Of a stretch of DNA of 64,000 nt, positions 15,825 through 24,959 are shown piece after piece. Each line of letters starts with the position of its first letter. The stretch's first letter is position 1. A model generated the notes under the pieces. It was not told the origin of the DNA. It worked only from the letters and a program-made list of their open reading frames with translations, and searched no databases. A program made the translations under genes and the position numbers. Source of the DNA: an uncultured bacterium (GTDB lineage: Bacteria; Bacillota; Clostridia; Lachnospirales; Lachnospiraceae); contig CAJMPJ010000009.1 of NCBI GenBank assembly GCA_905215155.1, positions 27,900-91,899 of the forward strand, given 5' to 3'.

Positions 15825-18800
15825 TTACATCAGTGGAAATAATTCTTCTGCAGCCGCATTCTTTTTCAAATACTCCTGCATCCGTTTTTTGAGCCCTGTT
15901 TCGTCCTTTAAATTTAAAGACAGGCTCATTTCGTTCAGACACGCAAATCTGCTGTCCGAATCCTTAGGGGATTTACCAGCATCACAACTGACACTGCCTT
16001 CCTTTTTCAGCACCCATTCATCATCAACCAGTTCGCTGATCCGATACTCCATGATCTCGCCTTCAAACAGAATCTTCTGCTTGACAAACACGCCCTGGTA
16101 TACCCGGGCAATGTCTTCCATGTGAAATTCCTCCTCATCGGGAAGGATCCGTACCTGAAGCTCAACCTTGGAATCCCGGGCTGCGCAGTACTGGATCATG
16201 GCTTTATCAAGAATATCCTCCGGCAAAGAAACGTATTGCGCCAGTTCTTTATAATGGGGGAATACATATCCTTCTTCCAAAAGATACTGTACCGTCTCCC
16301 TGCACAGGGTTATCTGCTCCTTTGAAAGGCCGGGAAGCTGGGAATAATACTTTGAAAGAGCCAGCAGATAAATGGTTGGCAGGCGTCCTTTGACAGAAGC
16401 TCCTCTCACCAGGGCCTCCAGATAAGCGAACACTTTTTCTTCCGGCTCTTTCTCCTCCATAAAATATTCCGTGCATTTTATCGTAAAATACGCTTTTACG
16501 ATATTATCGCTGGTTTCCTTACGGGTTCTATATAAATGGAATACCTTGTCCAGTTTTGCCATACAGCCCGAAAACATCATCTGGGCTGTCAGCCGTTCTT
16601 CTAAGTCATAAGTCTCCACATGCCCGGAGACTCCCTGCAAAAGCACTTGTACCATCTGGTCTGTAAGTCCGTTAAAATGTTCGCATAAATAATCCAGAAT
16701 CACGCTGTCATGTTTCCCTTTCTGAAACACCTCATATGCCAGGTATAAAAGCAGGGGATCTTCGTCAAACAGCTTCTGAAGAATCATCTTGGTACACAAT
16801 TGATACAGATGTTCCGTCTCAATTCCTTCACAGCCGAATTCCCGGAGCATTTGAAACGCTTCTTCCATATAGCCGTTGCGGATCAATGTATTGCAGACTG
16901 CGGTCCTCTCCGGTTTTGTCAGAACCTTTTTATCCAGATTCAGCAGATATCCGGCGCCCTCTGCCCCCTCTTGGGGAACCTCAGCCTGATTCTGGTAAAA
17001 TTCAATGACTCTGGATAAAAGCAGCCGCTGGTAATAGGGCCTTAGCTTGGGATCTTCCAAGGTAGCCTCTAAAATCTTTACCTCCGCCGTATCGGATATG
17101 CCTCCGGCAAGCACCTTATTGCAGGCTCTTAAACGAAGCATGGAATGATCCGGATAAAGTTCAAAGCAGCGTTCCTCCAACTCAGGCCGGTCCATGACCG
17201 GGTCCTTTTTATAGGGGACATTGGCATACCGGTTGCCGAACGCATCCTGAAACAGCAGGATGCTGTGTTCAGAAAACAGCGGAACGTAAGCGATTCCATT
17301 TTCAAGAAGGAAGGCATCCTCCTCCGTCAGTTCCTCGTAACAGACAATGACATATTTCATCTTAGGATTGCTGCACTCCACCCGGTAGGAACGCAAAATA
17401 GACGGAAGCACCATTGCCATAGGAAGATCAATCACGTCCTTTAATATCATCCGTTCGTAGATAGCCGCCAGACGGTTGTTGATCCTGGATTCAAATAACT
17501 GCTCCGTTGCAAACTTTTCAATGGTACGTTCATACGCCTGATACAGCGGATCGGAAGGTTCCAAATACACTAAAACATTTTTATATAAAACGGTCCTGCT
17601 GTGAAGGTCCAGCTCGCTGCCTCCATAAGAAAAGTAAAGAAGCACCTCTTTTGGCAGAAGGTAGCAATAATCTCTTGGAAGCGCGTACAAATAATATTCA
17701 TAAAGTCTTGTCAGACTGATTCCGGCCTTTATCCCTTTTTCATACCAGGCAAAGGCTTCTGCCATGCGGCATTCCCCTTTGATCAGGAGCGCGCAGATGG
17801 CTTCCAGCACTTCTTTTTCCGGGTATTCCTTATAAAGCCTGACCAGCATCCGGTAGTGGAGACGGTTAAAATGCTTGGCGGTCAGGGTCAGCCTGGAAAC
17901 CGTCAGCGCCAGCTTTTTTTCCACCAAGCCCTTGCCTGCGCAATGAAACAGGATTTGAAGCTCCATAGGTCCCACAGTCCGTATCATATCCGGTGCACTG
18001 TTTAATATCCGGCAGCCCCATACATAGAAAAACGGGCTTCTGACGCCCGCCTCATATTGCCGTTTCAGCAGGGAAAACAGAGCCGGCATATTATCAAAGA
18101 GTCTGCCATCCAGCTTGAGCAGCAGCACAAAAAGCCAGAACAGCTTCCGGTCCTCCTCCAGATATTTTTTCATCAGGCGGATTAAGGATTCCTTCTGATA
18201 TTCATCCGGCTGGACTTTTAAGCGCAGATACTGATAGTAACAGTACAATTCCTTCTTTTCCTGACGCCGGTCTAAAATATCATCTCTGCACTCATCAAGA
18301 AGCAGGGCTGCTTTTGAAGGCTTTCCTCCGCCCACGCATACTTCCGCACGCAAAAGCTTATAAAAGCTCTTTTCCCCTTTCATCAGCTCCAGTTCATCAA
18401 GCGCCTTTTCCATCTCTTCATAGATGCCTGCGGTACTGATTTTTCCAGACTCTTCTTCCAGGCGCAGCCGCAAAAATCGGCCGAAAGCCTCTTTTGCAAA
18501 GGCATCCTCCGCCGATATCCCTCCTCCTGGGTTTACAACTGCCATAACCGGTATGAGAAATTTGTCTTCCACTCCGGTTATAATGATTCTTCCGGAATTC
18601 TCTCCCTGATGCATCCGTTCGGGGTGAACATAAAACGGGATGCTGCATTGGTCCTGTTCAAAATCATGTTCTCCAACACTTTTTTTCGGTAACTCTATAA
18701 AATCACAGTCCGTTGTAACCTCCAGGTTCACATATCCCCACCCGCTGCGCGTTATCACAACGCTGTCCTTTACAACGTCCTCCAGTTCTCCAAATATCCG

Positions 18801-19397
18801 CTCTTTGGTTTCCGCCCATAATTCTACCGGCTTTTTTACCTTCAGTGCGGTCAAAAATTCTTCCAGTTCTTTTCTTCTGTCCGGTCTTCCCTTTAAACCA
18901 TCATAAATCGCCCTTATATGAAGGTCATTCATAAAAGGGGCCGTGACAAAATCACGGTACTCGAACAAACGCAGTGCCGTGTCCATATCTTTCTTTGCAA
19001 TCTCTGCAAAATCTTCTGCTGTTTTTAAATCACTCAGCGCTTTTCCTGACGTACTCAGTTCCACACGAAAAGAATAAGGGACTTCTCTCTCGCCGCCATT
19101 GGTAACCAGATAAAAAGATCCCTTAATCACATCCCCATCTTCCAAAAAACTGCCGTTTATTTCATAGACCAGATGGTTATATGTACCGCCAAACGCTCCG
19201 CTTATAAGCCTGACGCGAAAGTTCGAGGAATATGCAAGTCCTTTTATGTGTAGATTGTTCTCACTGGTAACGACAAGTTCCCGCCTCGTGGCTCCTCCGG
19301 AGCGCACCACATCATCAATTCCCGATGGGGTAACCTTAATCTTTGGAATTTCTGAATCAATGATGCCTTTTGCCAGCCTGTTGATTCGTTCTCTCAT
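15825..19397 (-). CDS. Large DUF5717-like protein with beta N-terminus and helical repeat C-terminus
   Basis: Function unknown; 1190 aa with no signal peptide or membrane segment. Residues about 1-300 are beta-rich with Ig-like stretches (GRIIITGVEDKFLIPVMAVV and similar). From about 310 to 1130 the sequence is a long series of amphipathic helices like an alpha-solenoid or TPR array (YEEMEKALDELELMKGEKSF, YEKGIKAGISLTRLYEYYL and others). The C-terminus (about 1085-1190) is again mixed with charged ends. It is the first gene of a three-gene operon, 17 nt ahead of the Hsp70-like gene. AGGTGG precedes the ATG. A scaffold or client-binding role is inference only. Confidence 0.7.
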   Translation of the reverse strand: MRERINRLAKGIIDSEIPKIKVTPSGIDDVVRSGGATRRELVVTSENNLHIKGLAYSSNFRVRLISGAFGGTYNHLVYEINGSFLEDGDVIKGSFYLVTNGGEREVPYSFRVELSTSGKALSDLKTAEDFAEIAKKDMDTALRLFEYRDFVTAPFMNDLHIRAIYDGLKGRPDRRKELEEFLTALKVKKPVELWAETKERIFGELEDVVKDSVVITRSGWGYVNLEVTTDCDFIELPKKSVGEHDFEQDQCSIPFYVHPERMHQGENSGRIIITGVEDKFLIPVMAVVNPGGGISAEDAFAKEAFGRFLRLRLEEESGKISTAGIYEEMEKALDELELMKGEKSFYKLLRAEVCVGGGKPSKAALLLDECRDDILDRRQEKKELYCYYQYLRLKVQPDEYQKESLIRLMKKYLEEDRKLFWLFVLLLKLDGRLFDNMPALFSLLKRQYEAGVRSPFFYVWGCRILNSAPDMIRTVGPMELQILFHCAGKGLVEKKLALTVSRLTLTAKHFNRLHYRMLVRLYKEYPEKEVLEAICALLIKGECRMAEAFAWYEKGIKAGISLTRLYEYYLYALPRDYCYLLPKEVLLYFSYGGSELDLHSRTVLYKNVLVYLEPSDPLYQAYERTIEKFATEQLFESRINNRLAAIYERMILKDVIDLPMAMVLPSILRSYRVECSNPKMKYVIVCYEELTEEDAFLLENGIAYVPLFSEHSILLFQDAFGNRYANVPYKKDPVMDRPELEERCFELYPDHSMLRLRACNKVLAGGISDTAEVKILEATLEDPKLRPYYQRLLLSRVIEFYQNQAEVPQEGAEGAGYLLNLDKKVLTKPERTAVCNTLIRNGYMEEAFQMLREFGCEGIETEHLYQLCTKMILQKLFDEDPLLLYLAYEVFQKGKHDSVILDYLCEHFNGLTDQMVQVLLQGVSGHVETYDLEERLTAQMMFSGCMAKLDKVFHLYRTRKETSDNIVKAYFTIKCTEYFMEEKEPEEKVFAYLEALVRGASVKGRLPTIYLLALSKYYSQLPGLSKEQITLCRETVQYLLEEGYVFPHYKELAQYVSLPEDILDKAMIQYCAARDSKVELQVRILPDEEEFHMEDIARVYQGVFVKQKILFEGEIMEYRISELVDDEWVLKKEGSVSCDAGKSPKDSDSRFACLNEMSLSLNLKDETGLKKRMQEYLKKNAAAEELFPLM

Positions 19398-19481
19398 AGT
19401 GCCACCTGTATCTTAAATTTCCTTATCTTATTAGCTTGCTTAAATTTAATTACTCTATATTCTAACATATTTTCTATTGAT

Positions 19482-19510
19482 TTAAAACCCTAAAATTGGT
19501 ATGATATAAT
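19482..19510 (+). promoter_or_regulatory. Promoter of the malic enzyme gene
   Basis: Extended -10 TGATATAAT (19502-19510) with a weak -35 TTAAAA 17 nt upstream. The same AT-rich gap (19398-19539) must hold the divergent promoter of the DUF5717 operon; a TAGAAT with upstream TG is the only candidate seen for it. Confidence 0.6.
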
Positions 19511-19539
19511 AAAAACTGTTGAAAAAAGGACAAACTCTC

Positions 19540-20697
19540 ATGACAACCAACGAGAAAGCTTTATTGCTGCATAAAGAATGGAACGGAAAACTGGAAGTTA
19601 TTTCCAAAGCAAAGGTGAAAACCAGGGAAGATCTTGCCCTCGCCTATACTCCTGGCGTAGCAGAACCATGTAAGGCCATCGCAAAAGATCCGGAGACCGC
19701 CTATCAATATACGATAAAATCCAACACTGTGGCCGTAGTCTCAGACGGCAGTGCGGTACTTGGTCTTGGCAACATCGGCCCTCTTGCTGCCATGCCGGTC
19801 ATGGAAGGAAAAGCAGTGCTGTTTAAAGAATTTGGCGGAATCAATGCCGTTCCCATCTGTCTGGATACTCAGGACACAGAGGAAATCATTAAAACCGTGG
19901 TGAATATCGCTCCGGCATTTGGCGGAATCAATTTGGAAGACATCTCCGCTCCACGCTGTTTTGAAATCGAAGAACGGCTGAAGGAGCTTCTTTCTATCCC
20001 GATTTTCCATGATGACCAGCACGGAACTGCCATTGTGGTTCTTTCCGGCATCATCAATGCCTTAAAAGTGACTGGCAGAAAAAAAGAAGAATGCAAAGTT
20101 GTGGTAAACGGTGCAGGTTCTGCCGGAATAGCCATTGCAAAGCTTCTTTTGACCTATGGATTCGTTCATGTTACCCTGTGTGACCGGATCGGAATCCTTG
20201 CCAAGGGCATGGAAGGCTTGAACTGGATGCAGGAAAAGATGATGGAGTTGACCAATCTGGAAGGAAAACACGGTTCTCTGGCAGATGCCATGAGGGGGGC
20301 TGACATCTTTGTAGGCGTATCCGCTCCGGGAATTGTCACGGAAGACATGGTTGCTTCCATGAACTCAGACTCCATTTTATTTGCTATGGCAAATCCGGTT
20401 CCTGAAATCATGCCTGACCTTGCTAAAGCTGCAGGAGCCAGGGTCGTGGGTACGGGAAGATCCGATTTTCCAAATCAGGTGAATAACGTGGTTGTTTTCC
20501 CAGGAATCTTTAAAGGCGCACTGGAAGGGCGGGCAACTGCCATTACCGAGGAGATGAAGCTGGCCGCTGCTACTGCCATTGCTGACCTTGTAGCACCTTC
20601 AGAATTAAACGAGAACAACATTCTGCCGGAGGCTTTTGACCCCCGTGTTGCAGATGTTGTAAGCCGGGCGGTAAAAGAACATATCCGGCAATCCTAA
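19540..20697 (+). CDS. Malic enzyme (malate dehydrogenase, decarboxylating)
   Basis: Oxidative decarboxylation of malate to pyruvate and CO2 with NAD(P)+. Motifs: YTPGVAEPC (about 42), catalytic Lys region [20 protein letters not shown], metal-binding [12 protein letters not shown] and FHDDQHGTA, then a Rossmann loop [15 protein letters not shown]. At 385 aa it is the short bacterial form without the phosphotransacetylase domain. The ATG at 19540 follows AAAGGAC with 8-nt spacing; an upstream in-frame TTG (19519) lacks a site and sits too near the promoter. NAD versus NADP use cannot be told by eye. Confidence 0.93.
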   Translation: MTTNEKALLLHKEWNGKLEVISKAKVKTREDLALAYTPGVAEPCKAIAKDPETAYQYTIKSNTVAVVSDGSAVLGLGNIGPLAAMPVMEGKAVLFKEFGGINAVPICLDTQDTEEIIKTVVNIAPAFGGINLEDISAPRCFEIEERLKELLSIPIFHDDQHGTAIVVLSGIINALKVTGRKKEECKVVVNGAGSAGIAIAKLLLTYGFVHVTLCDRIGILAKGMEGLNWMQEKMMELTNLEGKHGSLADAMRGADIFVGVSAPGIVTEDMVASMNSDSILFAMANPVPEIMPDLAKAAGARVVGTGRSDFPNQVNNVVVFPGIFKGALEGRATAITEEMKLAAATAIADLVAPSELNENNILPEAFDPRVADVVSRAVKEHIRQS

Positions 20698-20768
20698 AAA
20701 AATCAGCCGGAAGATTTTTGATCCTTCCCTGAAATTACGGCGCGCAGAATGCGTCACTGGAGGTAACT

Positions 20769-21293
20769 ATGCTGTCAGAACCTATGACCCTGTACAAACT
20801 GATGATTTTATACATGCTTAAGCAGGTAAACTTTCCCCTGACCAGCGCCCAATTGTCAAACTTTTTTCTGGAGCATGAATACACCACTTATTTTACCTTG
20901 AACCAGGCGCTCAACGAACTGCTGGAGGCCCGATTGCTTCATGTGGAGACCAATCACAACAGCAGCCGGTATGAAATTACAAGAGAAGGGGAAGAAACAC
21001 TTTCCTTTTTCGGGAACAAAATCTCTCCTGCTATCATCAATGATATAGATGAGTATTTAAAGGACAATAAATTCCGGCTCCGCAATGAAGTCGGCGTCAC
21101 CGCAGACTATTATAAATCCACCAGTCAGGACTATGTGGTCCACTGCGAAGTACGGGAAGGAAAAAACTGCCTGATAAATCTGGAGCTATCTGTTCCGGAC
21201 AAGGATCAGGCAGAAATCATGTGTGATCACTGGAAATCAAAAAGCCAGGAAATCTATGCATTTGCCATGAAATCGCTGATGAGCGGTTCCTGA
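20769..21293 (+). CDS. DUF4364 family protein (winged-helix-like)
   Basis: A 174-aa protein of the DUF4364 family, common in clostridia and of unknown function. The N-terminal half (about 1-80) looks like a winged-helix domain: MILYMLKQVNFPLTSAQLSNF, FTLNQALNELLEARLLHVE, then a wing with YEITREGEETLSFF. The C-terminal half (about 95-170) is a small mixed domain. DNA binding is inferred from that shape. GGAGG precedes the ATG. It lies 71 nt after the malic enzyme gene and before a small membrane protein on the same strand. Confidence 0.8.
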   Translation: MLSEPMTLYKLMILYMLKQVNFPLTSAQLSNFFLEHEYTTYFTLNQALNELLEARLLHVETNHNSSRYEITREGEETLSFFGNKISPAIINDIDEYLKDNKFRLRNEVGVTADYYKSTSQDYVVHCEVREGKNCLINLELSVPDKDQAEIMCDHWKSKSQEIYAFAMKSLMSGS

Positions 21294-21327
21294 CACACCT
21301 GGCTCTAAACGTTAAGGGGGAATCTGC

Positions 21328-21597
21328 TTGAATAAAATTCAGGTAAAAAAAACATGGTTTCAGACCATCCATGACCAATATGAGTCTATACGCAGGCAGC
21401 AAAGGAAAAAGTTGTTTCGATTTAAGTTAAAACTTTTTTTAACCCTTGTTCTGCCCATCCTGATCGTTGTGCTTGGGATTCAAGTTGCCCGTACCTTTAT
21501 TCAGCTCAAGATACGGCAGCTATTTACAAAACCTCTTCCCGGAAGCAGAGAAAAAGAAGCTTCCACATCAGACCATGAGGAGCACTTGCCGAAGTAA
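21328..21597 (+). CDS. Small single-pass membrane protein
   Basis: Hypothetical, 89 aa. The basic N-terminus (KKTWF...RRQQRKKLFRFKLK) is followed by one membrane helix at about 34-53 (LKLFLTLVLPILIVVLGIQV), then a short charged tail. The positive-inside rule puts the N-terminus in the cytoplasm. It starts at TTG 21328, 7 nt after AAGGGGG; no in-frame ATG is available. A strong terminator follows (21610). No family recognised. Confidence 0.6.
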   Translation: MNKIQVKKTWFQTIHDQYESIRRQQRKKLFRFKLKLFLTLVLPILIVVLGIQVARTFIQLKIRQLFTKPLPGSREKEASTSDHEEHLPK

Positions 21598-21609
21598 TTG
21601 ATACTCAGA

Positions 21610-21648
21610 CCGGACAGAATCGGGTTCTGTCCGGAACCAATTTTATTT
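21610..21648 (+). terminator. Terminator of the plus-strand malic enzyme operon
   Basis: Stem CCGGACAGAA/TTCTGTCCGG with a short loop (21610-21634), followed by a T-rich stretch. Confidence 0.85.
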
Positions 21649-21671
21649 ATCCCTACATTCTTTTGCATATC

Positions 21672-21724
21672 AAAAAGGAGCCGGCTTCACAACTGACCGT
21701 TCAGTCATTCAGCAACAGCTCCTA
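21672..21724 (-). terminator. Terminator of the amino-acid ABC operon
   Basis: Hairpin closed by AGGAGC/GCTCCT with inner ACTGAACGGTCAGT pairing and a U5 tract on the minus strand, directly after the ATPase gene. Confidence 0.7.
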
Positions 21725-21729
21725 TTCTT

Positions 21730-22473
21730 TTATCCCTGCATAAAACGGTTCAGAAATTCTTTTGTAGAGTTCTTTTGAGGATTTCCAAAAATATCTGCCG
21801 GTTTTCCTTCTTCTTCAATGACTCCGCCAGCCATATAAACCACATGATTGGATACATCTCTTGCGAACGCCATCTCATGAGTCACGATAATCATGGTAAG
21901 CCCTTCCTTGGCCAGCGTTCTCATGACCGCCAATACTTCTCCCACCATCTGAGGGTCAAGGGCCGATGTGGGTTCATCGAACAAAAGAATCTCAGGTTCC
22001 ATGGCCAAGGCCCTGGCAATTGCCACTCTTTGCTTCTGTCCGCCGGACAGCTGTCTTGGTTTGGCATTGATATAAGGAGCCATGCCCACTTTCTCCAAAT
22101 ACATCATGGCTTTCTTTCTTGCTTCTTCTTTCTCTTTTTTCAGCACCTTCACCTGCCCTACCAGACAGTTTTCCAATACAGTCATATTGTTGAACAAGTT
22201 AAAATTCTGAAACACCATACCTACTTTGGTTCTGTAAGACGGTGCATTCATCTTTCTGTCCGTAATATCCACATTATGGTATAAGATCTCACCGGTCGTC
22301 GGTGTTTCTAAAAGGTTGATGCAGCGCAACAGCGTTGATTTACCGGAACCGGAGGCTCCGATGATACAGGTCACATCCCCGGCATTTACCGAAAAGTCAA
22401 TATCCCGTAAAACGACGTTGGCTCCAAAGGTTTTACTTAAATGATGGATTTCCAAAACTTTTTCTGCTGCCAT
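21730..22473 (-). CDS. Polar amino-acid ABC importer, ATP-binding protein (GlnQ-like)
   Basis: ATPase of a polar amino-acid uptake system. Walker A GASGSGKS (about 36-43), Q-loop MVFQNFNLF, signature [16 protein letters not shown], Walker [14 protein letters not shown] and the switch His in VTHEM are all intact; 247 aa. It is the last gene of the operon: binding protein, permease, ATPase. Its ATG abuts the permease stop, with GGAGGATAAGTAA upstream. Substrate (Gln, Cys, His or similar) is not readable from the ATPase. Confidence 0.93.
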   Translation of the reverse strand: MAAEKVLEIHHLSKTFGANVVLRDIDFSVNAGDVTCIIGASGSGKSTLLRCINLLETPTTGEILYHNVDITDRKMNAPSYRTKVGMVFQNFNLFNNMTVLENCLVGQVKVLKKEKEEARKKAMMYLEKVGMAPYINAKPRQLSGGQKQRVAIARALAMEPEILLFDEPTSALDPQMVGEVLAVMRTLAKEGLTMIIVTHEMAFARDVSNHVVYMAGGVIEEEGKPADIFGNPQKNSTKEFLNRFMQG

Positions 22474-23274
22474 TTACTTATCCTCCTTCTCTTTCGGATC
22501 TGGAAATTTCACCAGGCCGCTGGTATAAGCCAGCGTATCTGTGGTAGCCAGATCGTAGCTGTCAGGACCATCCATCTTCTTTTCCCAATGACGAAGGATT
22601 CTGGAACACGCAAAGGTCAGGATGAAATAAATGATCATGGTAATGGTAAATGCCTCAAAGTAAGTGTAATAAGCGCCTGCCACACCCTTTGTCGCATAGA
22701 ATAATTCCACCACACCGATGACGGAAAGCACACAGGTATCCTTGATGTTGATGATCAAGTTATTGCCGATCTGGGGCATGATGTTGCGGAGTGCCTGAGG
22801 CATAATCACATTGACCATGGTCTGGAAATGAGTCATGCCGATGGCCTTTGCACCTTCCGTCTGTCCCGGATCAATGGACAGAATACCGCCTCTTACGGTC
22901 TCCGCCATATACGCACCGGTATTGATGGATACAATGAAGTAAGCAGCAAAAACAATGGACATATTGATGTTAAACAGTGCAGAGGAACCGTAGAATATGA
23001 ACATGGCCTGAACCATCATCGGAGTTCCCCGGAAAATTTCAACATATACATTTAAAATTATTTTAATAAGCTTCAAAAAGATACGCTTGAGGATATGATC
23101 GTTTTTTGATACAGGAATGGTCTGAACGATTCCTACGGCAAAACCAATGATACAACCAATGATCGTTCCTACAATAGCAATTGCCATTGTCTTTCCGGCG
23201 CCGCTCAAAAAGGATGGACCGTACTCATGCAGAATAAATATAATTCTGCCAAAAAAATCTGATGGTAAAGACAT
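22474..23274 (-). CDS. Polar amino-acid ABC importer, permease (HisM/GlnP-like)
   Basis: Inner-membrane channel subunit, 266 aa, with about five membrane helices. The EAA loop is present (YMAETVRGGILSIDPGQTEGA, then IGMTHFQTMVNVIMPQALRN), which docks onto the ATPase. The N-terminal FLSGAGKTMAIAIVGTIIGC segment is typical of the family. GGAG lies 8 nt before the ATG. A stem-loop separates it from the upstream binding-protein gene, so the binding protein is probably made in excess. Confidence 0.92.
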   Translation of the reverse strand: MSLPSDFFGRIIFILHEYGPSFLSGAGKTMAIAIVGTIIGCIIGFAVGIVQTIPVSKNDHILKRIFLKLIKIILNVYVEIFRGTPMMVQAMFIFYGSSALFNINMSIVFAAYFIVSINTGAYMAETVRGGILSIDPGQTEGAKAIGMTHFQTMVNVIMPQALRNIMPQIGNNLIINIKDTCVLSVIGVVELFYATKGVAGAYYTYFEAFTITMIIYFILTFACSRILRHWEKKMDGPDSYDLATTDTLAYTSGLVKFPDPKEKEDK

Positions 23275-23314
23275 ATTACCTACTCCTTTTCACAGTGTCA
23301 TTTAGACAGCACAA

Positions 23315-23354
23315 GCGGCACGGAATTGAACGCTGTTGTCCTTCCCGTGCCCGC
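23315..23354 (-). other. Intercistronic stem-loop between binding protein and permease genes
   Basis: Stem GCGG.CACGG..../....CCGTGCCGC on the minus strand without a U-tract, in the 106-nt gap after the binding-protein stop. Likely an mRNA-stabilising or partly terminating element. Confidence 0.55.
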
Positions 23355-23380
23355 AAATCCTGCTTCTTTTCTATTACCAG

Positions 23381-24280
23381 TTATTTTGATAACGGCTGTA
23401 CGGAAATGGCTTCCTCCATCATCTTGTCGAAGTCATCCTTTGTCAGCTTGGAAAGGACTCCGTTAATGGCATCTTTTAATTCCGTGTTGCCCTTCTTTAA
23501 TGAAATTCCGATATTGATGTCTTCATCAGACACTTTGAAATCGCCCTCTGTTCCGGTAAAATCAAGAAGTTTAAAGTCAGGATAAGCCATCAGTGCAGCC
23601 TGTCCGGTTGGCTTATCGGTAACAACCACGTCACATCTGCCGGTGCTAAGTGCTACCAGCATCGCAGGAGCAGATTCCATCGCAGGCTGAATCTTCGCCT
23701 GTGGGATCTGGGGAAGACAGCTGTCATACCAAATGGTATTTAACTGAGAGGTTCCTGCAGCGCCTGCAAGATCCGCCACGCTCTTGGCATTCTCATATTT
23801 GCTTCCATTCTTTACCAGAGTAACAATGGTTGCATAATAGTATGGGTCGGTAAAGTCAACGGACTGCATACGTTCAGATGTAATAGACTGACCGGCGATG
23901 ACGCAATCCACTTTTCCTGACTGAACGGCCGGTACCAGGGAATCCCAGTCCAGCTTTACGATTTCTAAGTCGTACCCAAGTTCATCTGCAATCTTTTTTG
24001 CCATCATGACGTCATACCCGTATGCGTAATCAGAGCTTCCGGAAATCGGAACGGCTCCGTTCTCATCGTTTGACTGGGTCCAGTTATAAGGGGCATAACT
24101 GCATTCCATGGCAACCTTTAATACTTTCTTGTCTCCGGTATCTGCACCGGCCGCAGTGGTTTCTGCACCAGCAGCCCCGTTTGTTTCCTTCTGTGAACCG
24201 CTTCCGCATGCAGTCAATGCTGCTGCTGCAAGAGAAACTGCCAAAAGAGCGGCTGCTACTTTCTTGATTGTCTTTTTCAT
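23381..24280 (-). CDS. Polar amino-acid substrate-binding lipoprotein
   Basis: Extracellular receptor of the importer, family 3 solute-binding protein, 299 aa. A lipoprotein signal peptide ends at LTACGS (Cys 25), followed by an Ala/Thr/Gly-rich linker. The mature domain has the SBP_bac_3 pattern: LKVAMECSYAPYNW, YGYDVMMAKKIADELGY, VDCVIAGQSITSERMQSVDFTDPYY, and an end lobe with VVTDKPTGQAAL. First gene of the operon, driven by a consensus promoter at 24333-24361 that overlaps the engB 3' end. AGGAG precedes the ATG. Confidence 0.92.
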   Translation of the reverse strand: MKKTIKKVAAALLAVSLAAAALTACGSGSQKETNGAAGAETTAAGADTGDKKVLKVAMECSYAPYNWTQSNDENGAVPISGSSDYAYGYDVMMAKKIADELGYDLEIVKLDWDSLVPAVQSGKVDCVIAGQSITSERMQSVDFTDPYYYATIVTLVKNGSKYENAKSVADLAGAAGTSQLNTIWYDSCLPQIPQAKIQPAMESAPAMLVALSTGRCDVVVTDKPTGQAALMAYPDFKLLDFTGTEGDFKVSDEDINIGISLKKGNTELKDAINGVLSKLTKDDFDKMMEEAISVQPLSK

Positions 24281-24332
24281 AACTGTTTTCTCCTCTTTCT
24301 GCCAAAATGAACTCTATGTAATAAATAGGTTC

Positions 24333-24361
24333 ATTATAAAAAGATTTTTATTCCTTGTCAA
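24333..24361 (-). promoter_or_regulatory. Consensus sigma-A promoter of the amino-acid ABC operon
   Basis: Perfect TTGACA (24356-24361), 17-nt spacer and perfect TATAAT (24333-24338). The -35 lies inside the last codons of engB and the -10 just past its stop. Confidence 0.9.
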
Positions 24362-24947
24362 TACTATTTATGGAATCTGATATTAAGTCCCAGATTTCTT
24401 CTCTGCCCTGTTTTGTCTCAGCAGAAAATGCAATGACAGTCACTTCACTTCCGATTCCAAGACCCGTGCGGAGGATCTTTAGGGACTTCTGCACCTGACT
24501 CCGTTTTATTTTGTCCAGTTTTGTTGCAATGATCACCGGCTGATATCCCTGATATACAATCCAGTTATACATGGTCTTATCATTTTCTGACGGTTCATGG
24601 CGGATATCAATCAGCAAAAACACACACTTTAATACCGGAGATTTATGCAGATAATTTTCAATCATCTTTCCCCATTTTGCCTTTACTTCCAAAGATACCT
24701 TCGCATAGCCGTAGCCGGGAAGATCCACGTAGTAAAGTTCATCGTTGATATTATAAAAATTAATGGTTTGAGTTTTTCCGGGCTGGGATGAAGTCCTGGC
24801 AAAGGATTTGCGGTTCATCAGAGCGTTGATCAGGGAAGACTTTCCCACATTTGACTTGCCCACGAAAGCGAATTCCGGCTTTGTGTTCTCCGGCAGCTTG
24901 CTGGTGATGCCGCATACAGTCTCCAATTCTACTGTTTTAATAATCAT
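24348..24947 (-). CDS. engB: Ribosome biogenesis GTPase EngB/YsxC
   Basis: Essential TrmE-Era-type GTPase that assists assembly of the large ribosomal subunit. G1 GKSNVGKSS (about 31-39), G3 DLPGYGYA, G4 TKLDK and G5-like FSAETKQG are present; 199 aa, the family's usual size. GAAAGGAA precedes the ATG. It lies 12 nt after lon, the common lon-engB arrangement of Firmicutes. The last codons carry the -35 of the next operon's promoter. Confidence 0.95.
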   Translation of the reverse strand: MIIKTVELETVCGITSKLPENTKPEFAFVGKSNVGKSSLINALMNRKSFARTSSQPGKTQTINFYNINDELYYVDLPGYGYAKVSLEVKAKWGKMIENYLHKSPVLKCVFLLIDIRHEPSENDKTMYNWIVYQGYQPVIIATKLDKIKRSQVQKSLKILRTGLGIGSEVTVIAFSAETKQGREEIWDLISDSINSIDKE

Positions 24948-24959
24948 ATAAATTCCTTT

